From Limnoperna fortunei (lineage: Eukaryota; Mollusca; Bivalvia; Mytilida; Modiolidae): DNA of 64,000 nt. Made by a program: the position numbers and the translations under genes. Below, piece after piece: positions 1-6,234 of this stretch (position 1 is its first letter; each line of letters begins with the position of its first letter). The stretch lies in the NCBI GenBank assembly GCA_944474755.1, contig OX104114.1, forward strand, positions 82,632,623 through 82,696,622. The letters are read 5' to 3'. The notes beneath the pieces were generated by a model. The model worked only from the letters and a program-made list of their open reading frames with translations, was not told the origin of the DNA and ran no database searches.

Positions 1-90
1 CCCGGCTTGAGGTTCGTATTCGTGGACTTGATATTCCTGGAGGCTTTCATCGAAAGCTAGGGGTTCGACGATGTCGAGAATGTTTGACAT
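1..90 (-). CDS. Polinton gene, N-terminus only (possible capsid protein)
   Basis: An ATG at 90 on the minus strand opens a frame that stays open to the window edge (30 codons). The start follows a TATAAATAAATATATC promoter-like motif, as for its neighbours. The visible peptide begins MSNILDIVE and is acidic. It is the next gene after the small basic protein in the same direction. In Polintons the capsid genes cluster with such genes and none is present in the rest of the window, so a capsid protein is a plausible guess. The visible 30 residues do not prove it. Confidence 0.5.
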   Translation of the reverse strand, partial: MSNILDIVEPLAFDESLQEYQVHEYEPQAG

Positions 91-107
91 GATATATTTA
101 TTTATAG
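91..107 (-). promoter_or_regulatory. TATAAATAA start-proximal motif
   Basis: Minus strand reads GCTATAAATAAATATATC directly before the ATG at 90. It matches the motif in front of the genes at 500, 1351 and 4881. Its second TAA (98-100) also ends the extended frame of the upstream small basic protein. Confidence 0.6.
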
Positions 108-233
108 CGGCGGACGAAGTCGTGAATTGTGGCAATACCACATTCAGAAATTAGATCGTTCAGCCGGGCTTGCTGATGGGGGGTCATCGTGGAATTATTT
201 CCCGAGATCAGATTGTTCAGCCGGGCTTGCTGA
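98..233 (-). pseudogene. Out-of-frame 3' extension of the small basic protein gene
   Basis: Downstream of the stop at 234-236 another minus-strand frame continues about 45 codons to a TAA at 98-100. It contains a second copy of the motif MTPxQQARLN and ends in VRRYK. A 57-bp direct repeat (20-bp identical cores at 158-177 and 215-234) spans the gene end. The two copies differ by one net base in a G5/G6 run (TTAGGGGG versus TGGGGGG on the plus strand), which shifts the frame and creates the stop. I read this as the displaced C-terminus of the 88-residue protein. The alternative is a natural short tail plus spacer. Confidence 0.5.
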
Positions 234-234
234 T
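158..234. repeat. 57-bp direct repeat at gene end
   Basis: GTTCAGCCGGGCTTGCTGAT occurs at 158-177 and 215-234. The similarity continues through the GGTCATCGTGG block. It encodes a duplicated MTPxQQARLN peptide on the minus strand. Confidence 0.85.
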
Positions 235-500
235 TAGGGGGTCATCGTGGGGTTACTTGGCTTGACGAGGTTGCGAGGTTTGGAGGTCGCCTTATCAATC
301 ATATAGTCCACAGCTTTGGAGGCCCCCTTTTCAACCCCTTTCAGGGCGGCATTGGTGGCGGCGCTCATGGCCTTGCTTCCTAAGGTCTTCGCGGCTGAGG
401 AGGTGAATATGCGTCCGGCCAAGTTAGCGACCGTATCGAATAGCCCCCGCCCGCCGACGGCGTATTTTCGGCGATATCCGTGCTTAATCAACAATGGCAT
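234..500 (-). CDS. small basic Polinton protein (88 aa), truncated by frameshift
   Basis: The 88-residue product starts MPLLIKHGYRRKYAVGGRG. This is a basic N-terminus with a GGRG segment of the kind adenovirus-type proteases cut near, although the P4 residue does not fit the usual consensus. Residues 35-70 form an alanine-rich, likely amphipathic helix. Size, charge and position beside structural genes resemble minor capsid or core proteins of adenovirus-like elements; this is inference only. The start at 500 follows a TATAAATAAATATACG motif. The C-terminus is probably cut short by a one-base insertion (see 98-233). No domain name can be assigned. Confidence 0.7.
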   Translation of the reverse strand: MPLLIKHGYRRKYAVGGRGLFDTVANLAGRIFTSSAAKTLGSKAMSAATNAALKGVEKGASKAVDYMIDKATSKPRNLVKPSNPTMTP

Positions 501-518
501 CGTATATTTATTTATAGG
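501..518 (-). promoter_or_regulatory. TATAAATAA start-proximal motif
   Basis: Minus strand CCTATAAATAAATATACG precedes the ATG at 500. The TAA at 512-514 is simultaneously the stop codon of the upstream 279-residue gene. Confidence 0.65.
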
Positions 519-1351
519 AGAAGGCTGCGATGGAGTTCTCTGTAATAGGAGTCGTCGATGTGACCGAACGTCCTCATAGCATCGAGGATGGCCACCATCT
601 CGTTGCGCACCCCGTTATTACCAGCCTTATAGGCGGCGGCGCAAAGTTCGAGGCGATCTATCAACGAATCGAGGTCTTTCGGTAAGAATACCGTTTGGAG
701 TCCGGAGCCATGTCTGTCTTGCCGGTAGAGATGAGAAACGATCTCCTTCCATTTGTAACTTCGGCTCGACTTGGGGGTCCGCGAGAGAACGGAGTTTCCT
801 TGGTACATGGCACCCGAGGTTCGCAGGATATCTCCATAGGTCATCAAATCTTCGGGATCGAACGATTCTGGGCGCTTCTTGACAATGAGCTCCCAAAGAC
901 CGGGGGTTCCCTTGTGGCGCACGCCATCGACGAAGATATCATCTCCATCGAAGGTGACGGGCCGACTTCCGATCATGATGGTATCGTCCTCTACCCTCAA
1001 TCCGAAGGTATGGTCGGCGGCTGGAGTCATGCTGAGCTGCAGATACTGAGTCGCCCGGGGGCCTAGACGGGTGTCTTGAGGTGGTTCAATGGCTAATGGA
1101 TGGGCTAAATCGGTTGGGGGAGGTAGCGCAGGCATCGGCGCAGGTAGTTCCTCGATCGTTTTAGTGATCTGCGAGGTCGCTTCCTTTTGAGCTTCCACCA
1201 CGGGCTTGAACATCCTGGCGAGGTCGCGGTCGAGTCCGATATTGTCGAGACGATGCCGCATATTGCTAGTCTGAATACTTCGCTTGAGATCCTGCAATTC
1301 CATAGCGAGCGCCTCACGTTGCTTGGGGTCGGTGATCTTAATGAATGTCAT
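512..1351 (-). CDS. DUF8207-like Polinton protein
   Basis: The product is 279 residues. Residues 10-70 look coiled-coil (MELQDLKRSIQ and onward), and a Pro-rich linker covers 70-95. Residues 113-185 carry the pattern FGLRVEDDTIMIG, then PVTFDGDDIFVDG, then GTPGLWELI. This is the signature I associate with the DUF8207 domain found in many invertebrate Polintons. The function is unknown; position and abundance in the family suggest a virion or assembly role (inference). The start is fixed by an adjacent CGCTATAAATAA motif, and the stop TAA lies inside the next gene's motif. A hairpin cluster separates it from the gene before it. Confidence 0.85.
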   Translation of the reverse strand: MTFIKITDPKQREALAMELQDLKRSIQTSNMRHRLDNIGLDRDLARMFKPVVEAQKEATSQITKTIEELPAPMPALPPPTDLAHPLAIEPPQDTRLGPRATQYLQLSMTPAADHTFGLRVEDDTIMIGSRPVTFDGDDIFVDGVRHKGTPGLWELIVKKRPESFDPEDLMTYGDILRTSGAMYQGNSVLSRTPKSSRSYKWKEIVSHLYRQDRHGSGLQTVFLPKDLDSLIDRLELCAAAYKAGNNGVRNEMVAILDAMRTFGHIDDSYYRELHRSLLL

Positions 1352-1363
1352 TTATTTATAGCG
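1352..1363 (-). promoter_or_regulatory. CGCTATAAATAA directly abutting the ATG
   Basis: Minus strand CGCTATAAATAA is followed immediately by ATG at 1351. It is identical in sequence and spacing to the motif before the fibre-like gene at 4881. Confidence 0.7.
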
Positions 1364-1376
1364 TTGATCGCTGTTG

Positions 1377-1478
1377 AACGCCCCCGAGCGTTTGGTCAAA
1401 CGCCCCTAAGCGTTCGAGAGCGTTCGACGGAACGCCCCTAAGCGTTTGACGGAACGCCCTCCAACGCCCCTAAGCGTT
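1377..1478. terminator. four AACGC-N6-GCGTT hairpins
   Basis: Perfect 5-bp inverted repeats AACGC...GCGTT with six-base loops occur at 1377-1392, 1399-1414, 1431-1446 and 1463-1478. Three have the same loop CCCTAA. They sit at the 3' end of the 205-residue gene (the last one covers its stop) and before the motif of the next gene. A transcript 3'-end or insulating role is inferred. They could also be a simple minisatellite. Confidence 0.55.
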
Positions 1479-2087
1479 CGAGAGCGTTTGACTATCGACT
1501 GCCAGCGTGGAGGAAGCTGATAAGGGTCGATTCCTTGAAGGATTCAAGTGCCTTCTGCATTTATCGCTACCCGGCTGGCATGGGAATGTGCATTGGTGTC
1601 CACGGACCGTTTTGACTGAACATGGAGGTTGGAGGGATCTGGCAGGGTTTCTCACCCCGTTATGGCGACGAGCATTCAGTGTATCAAAATCTGCTTCATC
1701 GAACATAGGTCTCGTTGACTCCATTCCACACTTCATACAGTAAGATGACTTTGTGTTCGGTGACCATACCATTTCATGAGGATGACAGAGACTCTCTCTG
1801 AGTTCCGCAGGTATCGACTGGCAGAAGCCGCAGAGTGGGTATACATCGCTGGGGTCTCCGATCTCCGTTCGGCACTCGCACCTATTCTTGAGGTAATCCT
1901 CAAACTCCCACTTAACCTCAGGGGCACCTAAAGGACTCTTCAGCATGATCTGTAGCTCGACGGTGGATGGTGGTCTACCTAACTCCAGCTCGATCTGCTC
2001 CACCCAAAATTCGTACTTCAGCAGTATATGATTAAGCAAAAAGATAGGTTCCAGCTCGATCTGATCCATCAAAGATTCGTGGTTCAT
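1470..2087 (-). CDS. cysteine-rich putative zinc protein (205 aa)
   Basis: The family is not recognised. Cysteines lie at 70, 72, 86, 89, 101, 117 and 120, with a C-terminal C156-x9-C166-x10-C177-x2-H180 motif that closely matches one at the N-terminus of the polymerase of this same element (C71-x10-C82-x9-C92-x2-H95). The pattern resembles C3H-type zinc-binding modules. The N-terminal 50 residues hold a repeated DQIELE/EQIELE segment. The start at 2087 is nine bases after the ATPase stop, so the two genes are probably co-transcribed or tightly stacked. A nucleic-acid-binding role is inferred. Confidence 0.7.
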   Translation of the reverse strand: MNHESLMDQIELEPIFLLNHILLKYEFWVEQIELELGRPPSTVELQIMLKSPLGAPEVKWEFEDYLKNRCECRTEIGDPSDVYPLCGFCQSIPAELRESLCHPHEMVWSPNTKSSYCMKCGMESTRPMFDEADFDTLNARRHNGVRNPARSLQPPCSVKTVRGHQCTFPCQPGSDKCRRHLNPSRNRPLSASSTLAVDSQTLSNA

Positions 2088-2096
2088 GATTTTATC

Positions 2097-2858
2097 TTAG
2101 ACTAAATAGAACTCTTCTAATTTGTATCGATATTTTCCAGCCGCCTTGGGACTCGTGAGGTCGATCGTCATGAATCCGTAAGGTTCGGACCAGCAGCGGT
2201 CGCAAAGGACGTCAAACTGCTCCTTGGTGAGGTCATTGCAGTGATCGCGACGGATGTGCTCGCGGTTCTTAGCATCTTGCTCGAAGAGGCAGATGAAGTT
2301 GGTATTTTCACGGATCGATTGCCGGGGCAGCTTGAAATAGTTTTGGCAGAGGTAGAAGCAGTCCACGTTGTTGTGACGACCTCTCACGTAGTAATCTTCA
2401 CACTTACTCTGCTTGCTCATCATCAAGTCGTCGAAGATCATGAGATTCTTGCGGGTGGGATCGAGTTCGCGGGGGTCTGGCACATCGTCTCCATGCTCAA
2501 AGAAGAAGGCTTCGATACCGCCAGGGTTAGACGATTGATTCAGTACTTCCACCACATCGATCAATGGGTAGGGGCATCTATCCTTGATGGAGAGTATTTC
2601 TCGGATATCGTCCTTCGAGAATCCCCTTTCCAGCGCCCGCCGCAGCAGCTGGTAGATGGGTTGGTGGAGCGATTTTCCGAAGACGTATAGTCGATCGTAG
2701 TCTAACCACCCTTCGCACAAGAGGAGGTTATTCAGCAGCGTCGTCTTGCCGCAGTCCGACTTGCCTATGATTAAGCCTCGGATTGATCGCTGCGGGAGAA
2801 GGTAGTGATTGCACCTGGTCGAGGTGGACTCGTTATACGAAATATCTTCAACATCCAT
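2097..2858 (-). CDS. ATP: packaging ATPase (FtsK/HerA, A32-like)
   Basis: I choose the start at 2858 (MDVEDISYNE, 253 aa) rather than the longer frame from 2936, because 2858 abuts a TATA-rich spacer. The upstream codons also run across the divergent gene's start. Walker A is GKSDCGKTT (residues about 32-40) and Walker B is LMIFDD (about 139-144). These are followed by YLCQNYF, typical of the A32-like packaging ATPases of Polintons and large DNA viruses. The known role is ATP-driven loading of the genome into capsids. The frame is intact and the length is usual for the family. Confidence 0.92.
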   Translation of the reverse strand: MDVEDISYNESTSTRCNHYLLPQRSIRGLIIGKSDCGKTTLLNNLLLCEGWLDYDRLYVFGKSLHQPIYQLLRRALERGFSKDDIREILSIKDRCPYPLIDVVEVLNQSSNPGGIEAFFFEHGDDVPDPRELDPTRKNLMIFDDLMMSKQSKCEDYYVRGRHNNVDCFYLCQNYFKLPRQSIRENTNFICLFEQDAKNREHIRRDHCNDLTKEQFDVLCDRCWSEPYGFMTIDLTSPKAAGKYRYKLEEFYLV

Positions 2859-2872
2859 TTTTATATATATAA
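2859..2872. promoter_or_regulatory. 14-bp bidirectional TATA spacer
   Basis: The whole interval between the divergent ATGs of the ATPase (minus, 2858) and the phospholipase protein (plus, 2873) is TTTTATATATATAA. It can present a TATA element to both strands. Confidence 0.6.
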
Positions 2873-3388
2873 ATGGGAATGTACTGTTTGAAGTGCAAAA
2901 CGAAGACCGAGACGAATAGCCGCGGAGTGATTCCAACCAGCAACGGACGACGGAGGAAGGTGGGTATCTGCGCCGTATGCGGTTCTAGGAAATCTCAGTT
3001 CATCCGGTCCGTGGAGGGTACTGGGTTCATGAACCACCTGATCAACCGACTACCCATAGAGATGCACCTTCCAGGCCACAATTTCACCGGACCTGGGACC
3101 AACCTCGCCAAGCGGCTGAACGCCGATGGTACCCCCAAGGATTGGTCGAAACCCATCAATCGAGTGGATGAGGCCGCGTATCACCACGATCTCTGCTACG
3201 CCAGGCATAAGGACACGGCCTCGCGCAACTCCATCTGCGACGCGACCATGCTGGCCTCCCTCGATGCCATTTCCGACCCCACCGCACGCGAACGCCTGGA
3301 CCGTAGCATCGTCAAGCCCATCATCGGTACCAAAGCGCGATTTGGATTGGGGGTTAAAAAAAAACCCTCGTTTGGTCGGACGAACTAG
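2873..3388 (+). CDS. zinc-ribbon plus parvovirus-type phospholipase A2 protein
   Basis: The product is 171 residues. Residues 1-40 form a zinc ribbon (C5-x2-C8, C33-x2-C36) followed by basic residues, like the small zinc-ribbon proteins (DUF5679 type) common in Polintons and giant viruses. Residues 60-132 match the parvovirus VP1-type phospholipase A2: a calcium loop around FTGPGTNL, then RVDEAAYHHDLCY with the catalytic His-Asp pair at 105-106. The known role of that domain in parvoviruses is membrane breach during entry; its use here is inferred. Start ATGs are at 2873 or 2879. The 3' end overlaps the open integrase frame by 31 bases at an A9 run. Confidence 0.88.
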   Translation: MGMYCLKCKTKTETNSRGVIPTSNGRRRKVGICAVCGSRKSQFIRSVEGTGFMNHLINRLPIEMHLPGHNFTGPGTNLAKRLNADGTPKDWSKPINRVDEAAYHHDLCYARHKDTASRNSICDATMLASLDAISDPTARERLDRSIVKPIIGTKARFGLGVKKKPSFGRTN

Positions 3389-4296
3389 CCGAGGAACTAC
3401 ACAAGCCAGTCCGCCGCAAATTTCAGAAGCGTCGCGTGGTGGTGGGTGGAATAGATGCAACCTGCGCGGCCGATCTCGTGGATATGAGTGCCTTTTCCCG
3501 AGACAACAAAGGCCGTAAGTTCATCCTGAGCATCATCGATGTCTTCTCCAAGTATGGGTGGCTAGTGCCGCTCAGGGATAAGAAGGGGACTACGGTGCGC
3601 GACGCCTTCCATGCGGTCTTCAAGTCTCGCATCCCCAAGAAGCTATGGACGGACAAAGGAACGGAATTCTACAACAAGGAGGTGAAGGAGCTTCTCCAGA
3701 AGCATGACGTCGAGCTCTACTCCACCGAAAACGAAGAGAAGTCGAGCGTCGTGGAGCGTTGGAACCGTACCATGAAGGAGAAGATGTTCAAATACTTTTC
3801 CGCCAACTCCACGCGAACCTATATCGATGTGCTAAGCGATCTGGTTCATCAGTATAATACCACCAAGCACCGCTCCATCAAGATGACTCCCACTGCCGCC
3901 AGTCAGAAGGAGAACGAAACCAAAGTCTTCTGGAACCTTTACGGAGATCTCCCTTCCATGCAACCACCGCGATTCAAGGTTGGCGATAAGGTCCGAATCA
4001 CCAAGAAGAAGGGCGTGTTCGAGAAAGGATATACTCCACGCTGGACCGAAGAAGTCTTCACCGTATCCACGGTCTTAGGAACGCAACCGCCCACGTATCG
4101 TCTCAAGGACCTCGACGACGAGGAGATTCAGGGATCTTTCTACGAGCCTGAGCTCCAGAAGACCACCCAGGAACTCTTTCGCATCGAAAGGATCTTGCGG
4201 CGACGCACCCGGCAAGGAGAACGGGAAGTCTACGTCAAATGGCGAGGCTATCCCAAGACGTTCAATTCATGGGTAAAGGCTTCCGAGCTCCAATAG
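3358..4296 (+). CDS. INT: Polinton integrase with C-terminal chromodomain, 5' part displaced
   Basis: The frame is open from 3358. There is no ATG before the first catalytic Asp; the earliest candidate is a GTG at 3436. Numbered from 3436, the retroviral-type DDE core shows D13 (ADLVDM), D73 (WTDKGTEF) and E107 (SVVERWNRT). Residues 247-286 form a chromodomain (FRIERILRRR...YVKWRGYPKTFNSWV). It catalyses insertion of the element. The N-terminal zinc-binding HHCC part usual for Polinton integrases is absent. The frame joins the preceding phospholipase gene at an A9 tract (3356-3364), so the 5' end is either lost, fused to that gene through slippage, or shifted by a homopolymer indel. Confidence 0.88.
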   Translation, partial: KKTLVWSDELAEELHKPVRRKFQKRRVVVGGIDATCAADLVDMSAFSRDNKGRKFILSIIDVFSKYGWLVPLRDKKGTTVRDAFHAVFKSRIPKKLWTDKGTEFYNKEVKELLQKHDVELYSTENEEKSSVVERWNRTMKEKMFKYFSANSTRTYIDVLSDLVHQYNTTKHRSIKMTPTAASQKENETKVFWNLYGDLPSMQPPRFKVGDKVRITKKKGVFEKGYTPRWTEEVFTVSTVLGTQPPTYRLKDLDDEEIQGSFYEPELQKTTQELFRIERILRRRTRQGEREVYVKWRGYPKTFNSWVKASELQ

Positions 4297-4310
4297 TCCT
4301 TCGATTTTCC

Positions 4311-4329
4311 AGTCCCTGGATGGGGGACT
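4311..4329. terminator. hairpin 15 bp downstream of integrase stop
   Basis: AGTCCC-TGGATGG-GGGACT forms a 6-bp stem with a 7-base loop, between the convergent integrase and fibre-like genes. A 3'-end role is inferred. Confidence 0.45.
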
Positions 4330-4346
4330 AGAGAAGCGGAGGAGAG

Positions 4347-4427
4347 TCAACCGATCCTGCCGGGAGTAGGAGGCTTAAACTTCACGTACTTTTCAAGAGC
4401 TTCAATCTTTTCCTGCTTATCAGCCAT
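4347..4427 (-). pseudogene. displaced C-terminus of the fibre-like protein
   Basis: A 26-codon frame beginning MADKQEKIEALEKY and ending TPGRIG follows the stop of the 153-residue gene in another frame, and continues its coiled-coil character. A one-base change in the T5 tract at 4432-4436 (A5 on the coding strand) would account for the split. Alternatively it is an independent microORF. Confidence 0.45.
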
Positions 4428-4881
4428 CTGCTTTTTCGAGGGTTTTATATCTAGATTCTACAGCGTTTATCTTCTCCTGCATGGTTAAGGCTAAATCCTG
4501 CCAGTTCTTTGCATACCAACCATTCGTCACGGGATCCTTGGAGTCGGTTCCCTCGGGAAGGTTACGAATAGCATGGCCCTGCATATCTATCGCGCCGGTC
4601 ATCTTACCCCCGATCGTGGGCAGGCACTTTGCCACGTCTTTCTCGATGCCATTCAAGCGTTTCTCCTTATCCTCGAGCACTTTCAAGACCTTGTCGATCT
4701 TTGCCGCGAGCTCAGCGATATCCTTCTGACCCTCTTTCAATTGCAGATTGACCCAGTGCCTCGTCGCAGCGTCCGACCCCTCTCGCGGTGCCCCCAGGCC
4801 GGTGATGCGGTTGTCGTTCATATCGAGATCTTGGGACCAGACCAATGCGCGTTTTCTCGAGTGAGATCCGAATTTGTCCAT
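4420..4881 (-). CDS. fibre-like protein with two tail-fibre-type repeats
   Basis: The product is 153 residues. Two copies of a short repeat (18-44, DLDMNDNRITGLGAP...; 97-123, AIDMQGHAIRNLPEG...) resemble the repeats of phage tail and head fibres that read DMN-x-N-x-I-x-N/G-L. They flank a charged heptad region (45-88) likely to be coiled-coil. The design suggests a trimeric virion fibre (inference). The ATG at 4881 directly follows CGCTATAAATAA and lies 4 nt after the protease stop. The C-terminus appears cut by a frameshift (see 4347-4427). Confidence 0.75.
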   Translation of the reverse strand: MDKFGSHSRKRALVWSQDLDMNDNRITGLGAPREGSDAATRHWVNLQLKEGQKDIAELAAKIDKVLKVLEDKEKRLNGIEKDVAKCLPTIGGKMTGAIDMQGHAIRNLPEGTDSKDPVTNGWYAKNWQDLALTMQEKINAVESRYKTLEKADG

Positions 4882-4893
4882 TTATTTATAGCG
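4882..4893 (-). promoter_or_regulatory. CGCTATAAATAA abutting the ATG and containing a stop
   Basis: The minus strand reads CGCTATAAATAA then ATG (4879-4881). The TAA at 4886-4888 is the stop codon of the protease gene. Confidence 0.7.
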
Positions 4894-5299
4894 AGAATAT
4901 CACGTCATCGAACGATTTACCCTCCGACAGCATCTTCAGTACGTAGAGGCAAAAGTGACCGCACACCACGCCCCCGCGATGCTGCAGCTCATCGGTGTTG
5001 TATTGGATCTTCGGACGCAGATAGTCGACCATCTCGTTGGGCGGAGGCAGACCGTAAGAGTCGAAGTAGACTTTGAGTCCTCCGCGCTTGTGCCAGCAGG
5101 TCCAGTGCGTTCCGGGACCTTGGAAGTCATCGTGGTTCAAGATGCCACATTCATTAGCTCGTGGCGCTGGTGGTAGGGCATCTCTCATGAATACCCCTCT
5201 GAATCGATGGATCCCTAGGGCCGAGGCAGCTTCTTCAAGCTCTACATTTGAGAGGGGTTTGAGTGGGAGAGTTAAGTAGTAAACTCGTACACTGCTCAT
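4886..5299 (-). CDS. PRO: adenovirus-type cysteine protease (adenain-like)
   Basis: The product is 137 residues. Catalytic His65 lies in GPGTHWTCW, Asp80 in YFDSYG, Gln106 is the likely oxyanion residue, and Cys113 lies in VVCGHFCLYV. This is the C5/adenain layout shared by Polintons, adenoviruses and virophages. The known role is maturation cleavage of capsid proteins. The frame is intact, though a little shorter than adenovirus adenain. The start lies 4 nt after the polymerase stop in the arrangement TAAATAAATG, and the stop lies inside the next gene's promoter-like motif. Confidence 0.92.
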   Translation of the reverse strand: MSSVRVYYLTLPLKPLSNVELEEAASALGIHRFRGVFMRDALPPAPRANECGILNHDDFQGPGTHWTCWHKRGGLKVYFDSYGLPPPNEMVDYLRPKIQYNTDELQHRGGVVCGHFCLYVLKMLSEGKSFDDVIFSL

Positions 5300-5312
5300 T
5301 TATTTAGATTCG
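5300..5312 (-). promoter_or_regulatory. TCTAAATAA motif abutting the PRO start
   Basis: Minus strand AATCTAAATAA is followed by ATG at 5299. It is a variant of the TATAAATAA motif, and its TAA (5304-5306) is the polymerase stop codon. Confidence 0.5.
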
Positions 5313-6218
5313 ATAGTGACCGTGAGCAAGGGTGCTGATACCATCAGGTAGGATGTGGCGCTTGTCGTCCTTGGCTGAGAGTGCGATCTTGTTGATCTCC
5401 TCGGCGTAGATCTGATGGAGGTGGCTCCGGATGATGTTCATCGTTCGGTAGATCTCCTTCTGAGTGTCGAGACATCGCTTGTAATCCTCGAAGGCGATGT
5501 TGCGCTTGATGACGCTCTTGGTGACTCCCTTCGCCTTCTTGGTGGTCTGACCGTCATCCATCTTGAAGGCGTATAGCTTCGCTCGGAGCCCCACGAATTC
5601 GGTCATGGCCATGCCACCGCACTCGTCCTTAAACATCCCGATCACCTTCTTGTTCGCACCGGTTGGGATGCCGGAGGGATGCTCGGCGGGATAGTTGGAA
5701 GTGTCGAACTTCGCTTGGACGTGCGGGGCGATGTCTTGGTAGAAATCGGCGGTCTGGATCTCATAGGCCAAGCTATCGGTGTCGGTGAAGAGCAGCCGGG
5801 CGTTGTCACCGTACATCTTCTTCACGAATCCGTAGTGGAAGTCGTACATCAGGAGCTTCGAGATGTCCAAGATGCAGGCTCCCAGGTAGACTGGCTTATC
5901 GAACTTCAGCTTCGTCTTCTTCATGTGGACGGCTACCATGCTTTCGGTGAAGACGACCCGACGATCGAAGTTGGGCTTAGCCACGAGCTTCAGCGCCTGC
6001 TTCTCTGTGGTAACCAGTCGGACGTCGACCCGCTTTCGGATGTTCTCCATGGTCTTGCCGAAGACTGAGTTGACCATGAGTTTGAAGAAATCCTTCTCTG
6101 ATTCAGTCTTGGCCTCGGCTCGAAGAGCAGTGTTCAGGTCGACGTACTGCTTCAGCCACGGAGATTGCCTGAACCCGATGATTCGGTGGACTTTGGTGAG
6201 CTTCATGCCCATCTCCAA
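5304..6218 (-). pseudogene. pPolB: pPolB C-terminal part (palm motifs B and C, thumb)
   Basis: This is the C-terminal segment of the protein-primed family B DNA polymerase, separated from the N-terminal part by a frame break. Motif B is K46-x3-N50-S51-x2-G54-K55 (FKLMVNSVFGKTMEN). Motif C is DTDS at 146-149 (LLFTDTDSLAYEI). All expected palm residues are present in this part and there are no internal stops. The 5' limit as an ORF (the ATG at 6218) is fortuitous; the homologous frame enters across the duplicated octamer at 6219-6234. Confidence 0.9.
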
Positions 6219-6234
6219 GTACAGCTGTACAGCT
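6219..6234. repeat. 8-bp tandem duplication disrupting pPolB
   Basis: GTACAGCT is present twice in direct succession, exactly where the two polymerase frames meet. Eight bases is not a multiple of three, so the duplication explains the break. Confidence 0.8.

Noticed and set aside
627..1441. Additional frames opposite the DUF8207-like gene
   Set aside because: They are shadow frames of a G+C-rich coding region. The minus-strand gene has the recognisable domain and the start motif. The same holds for frames opposite the ATPase, protease and polymerase genes.
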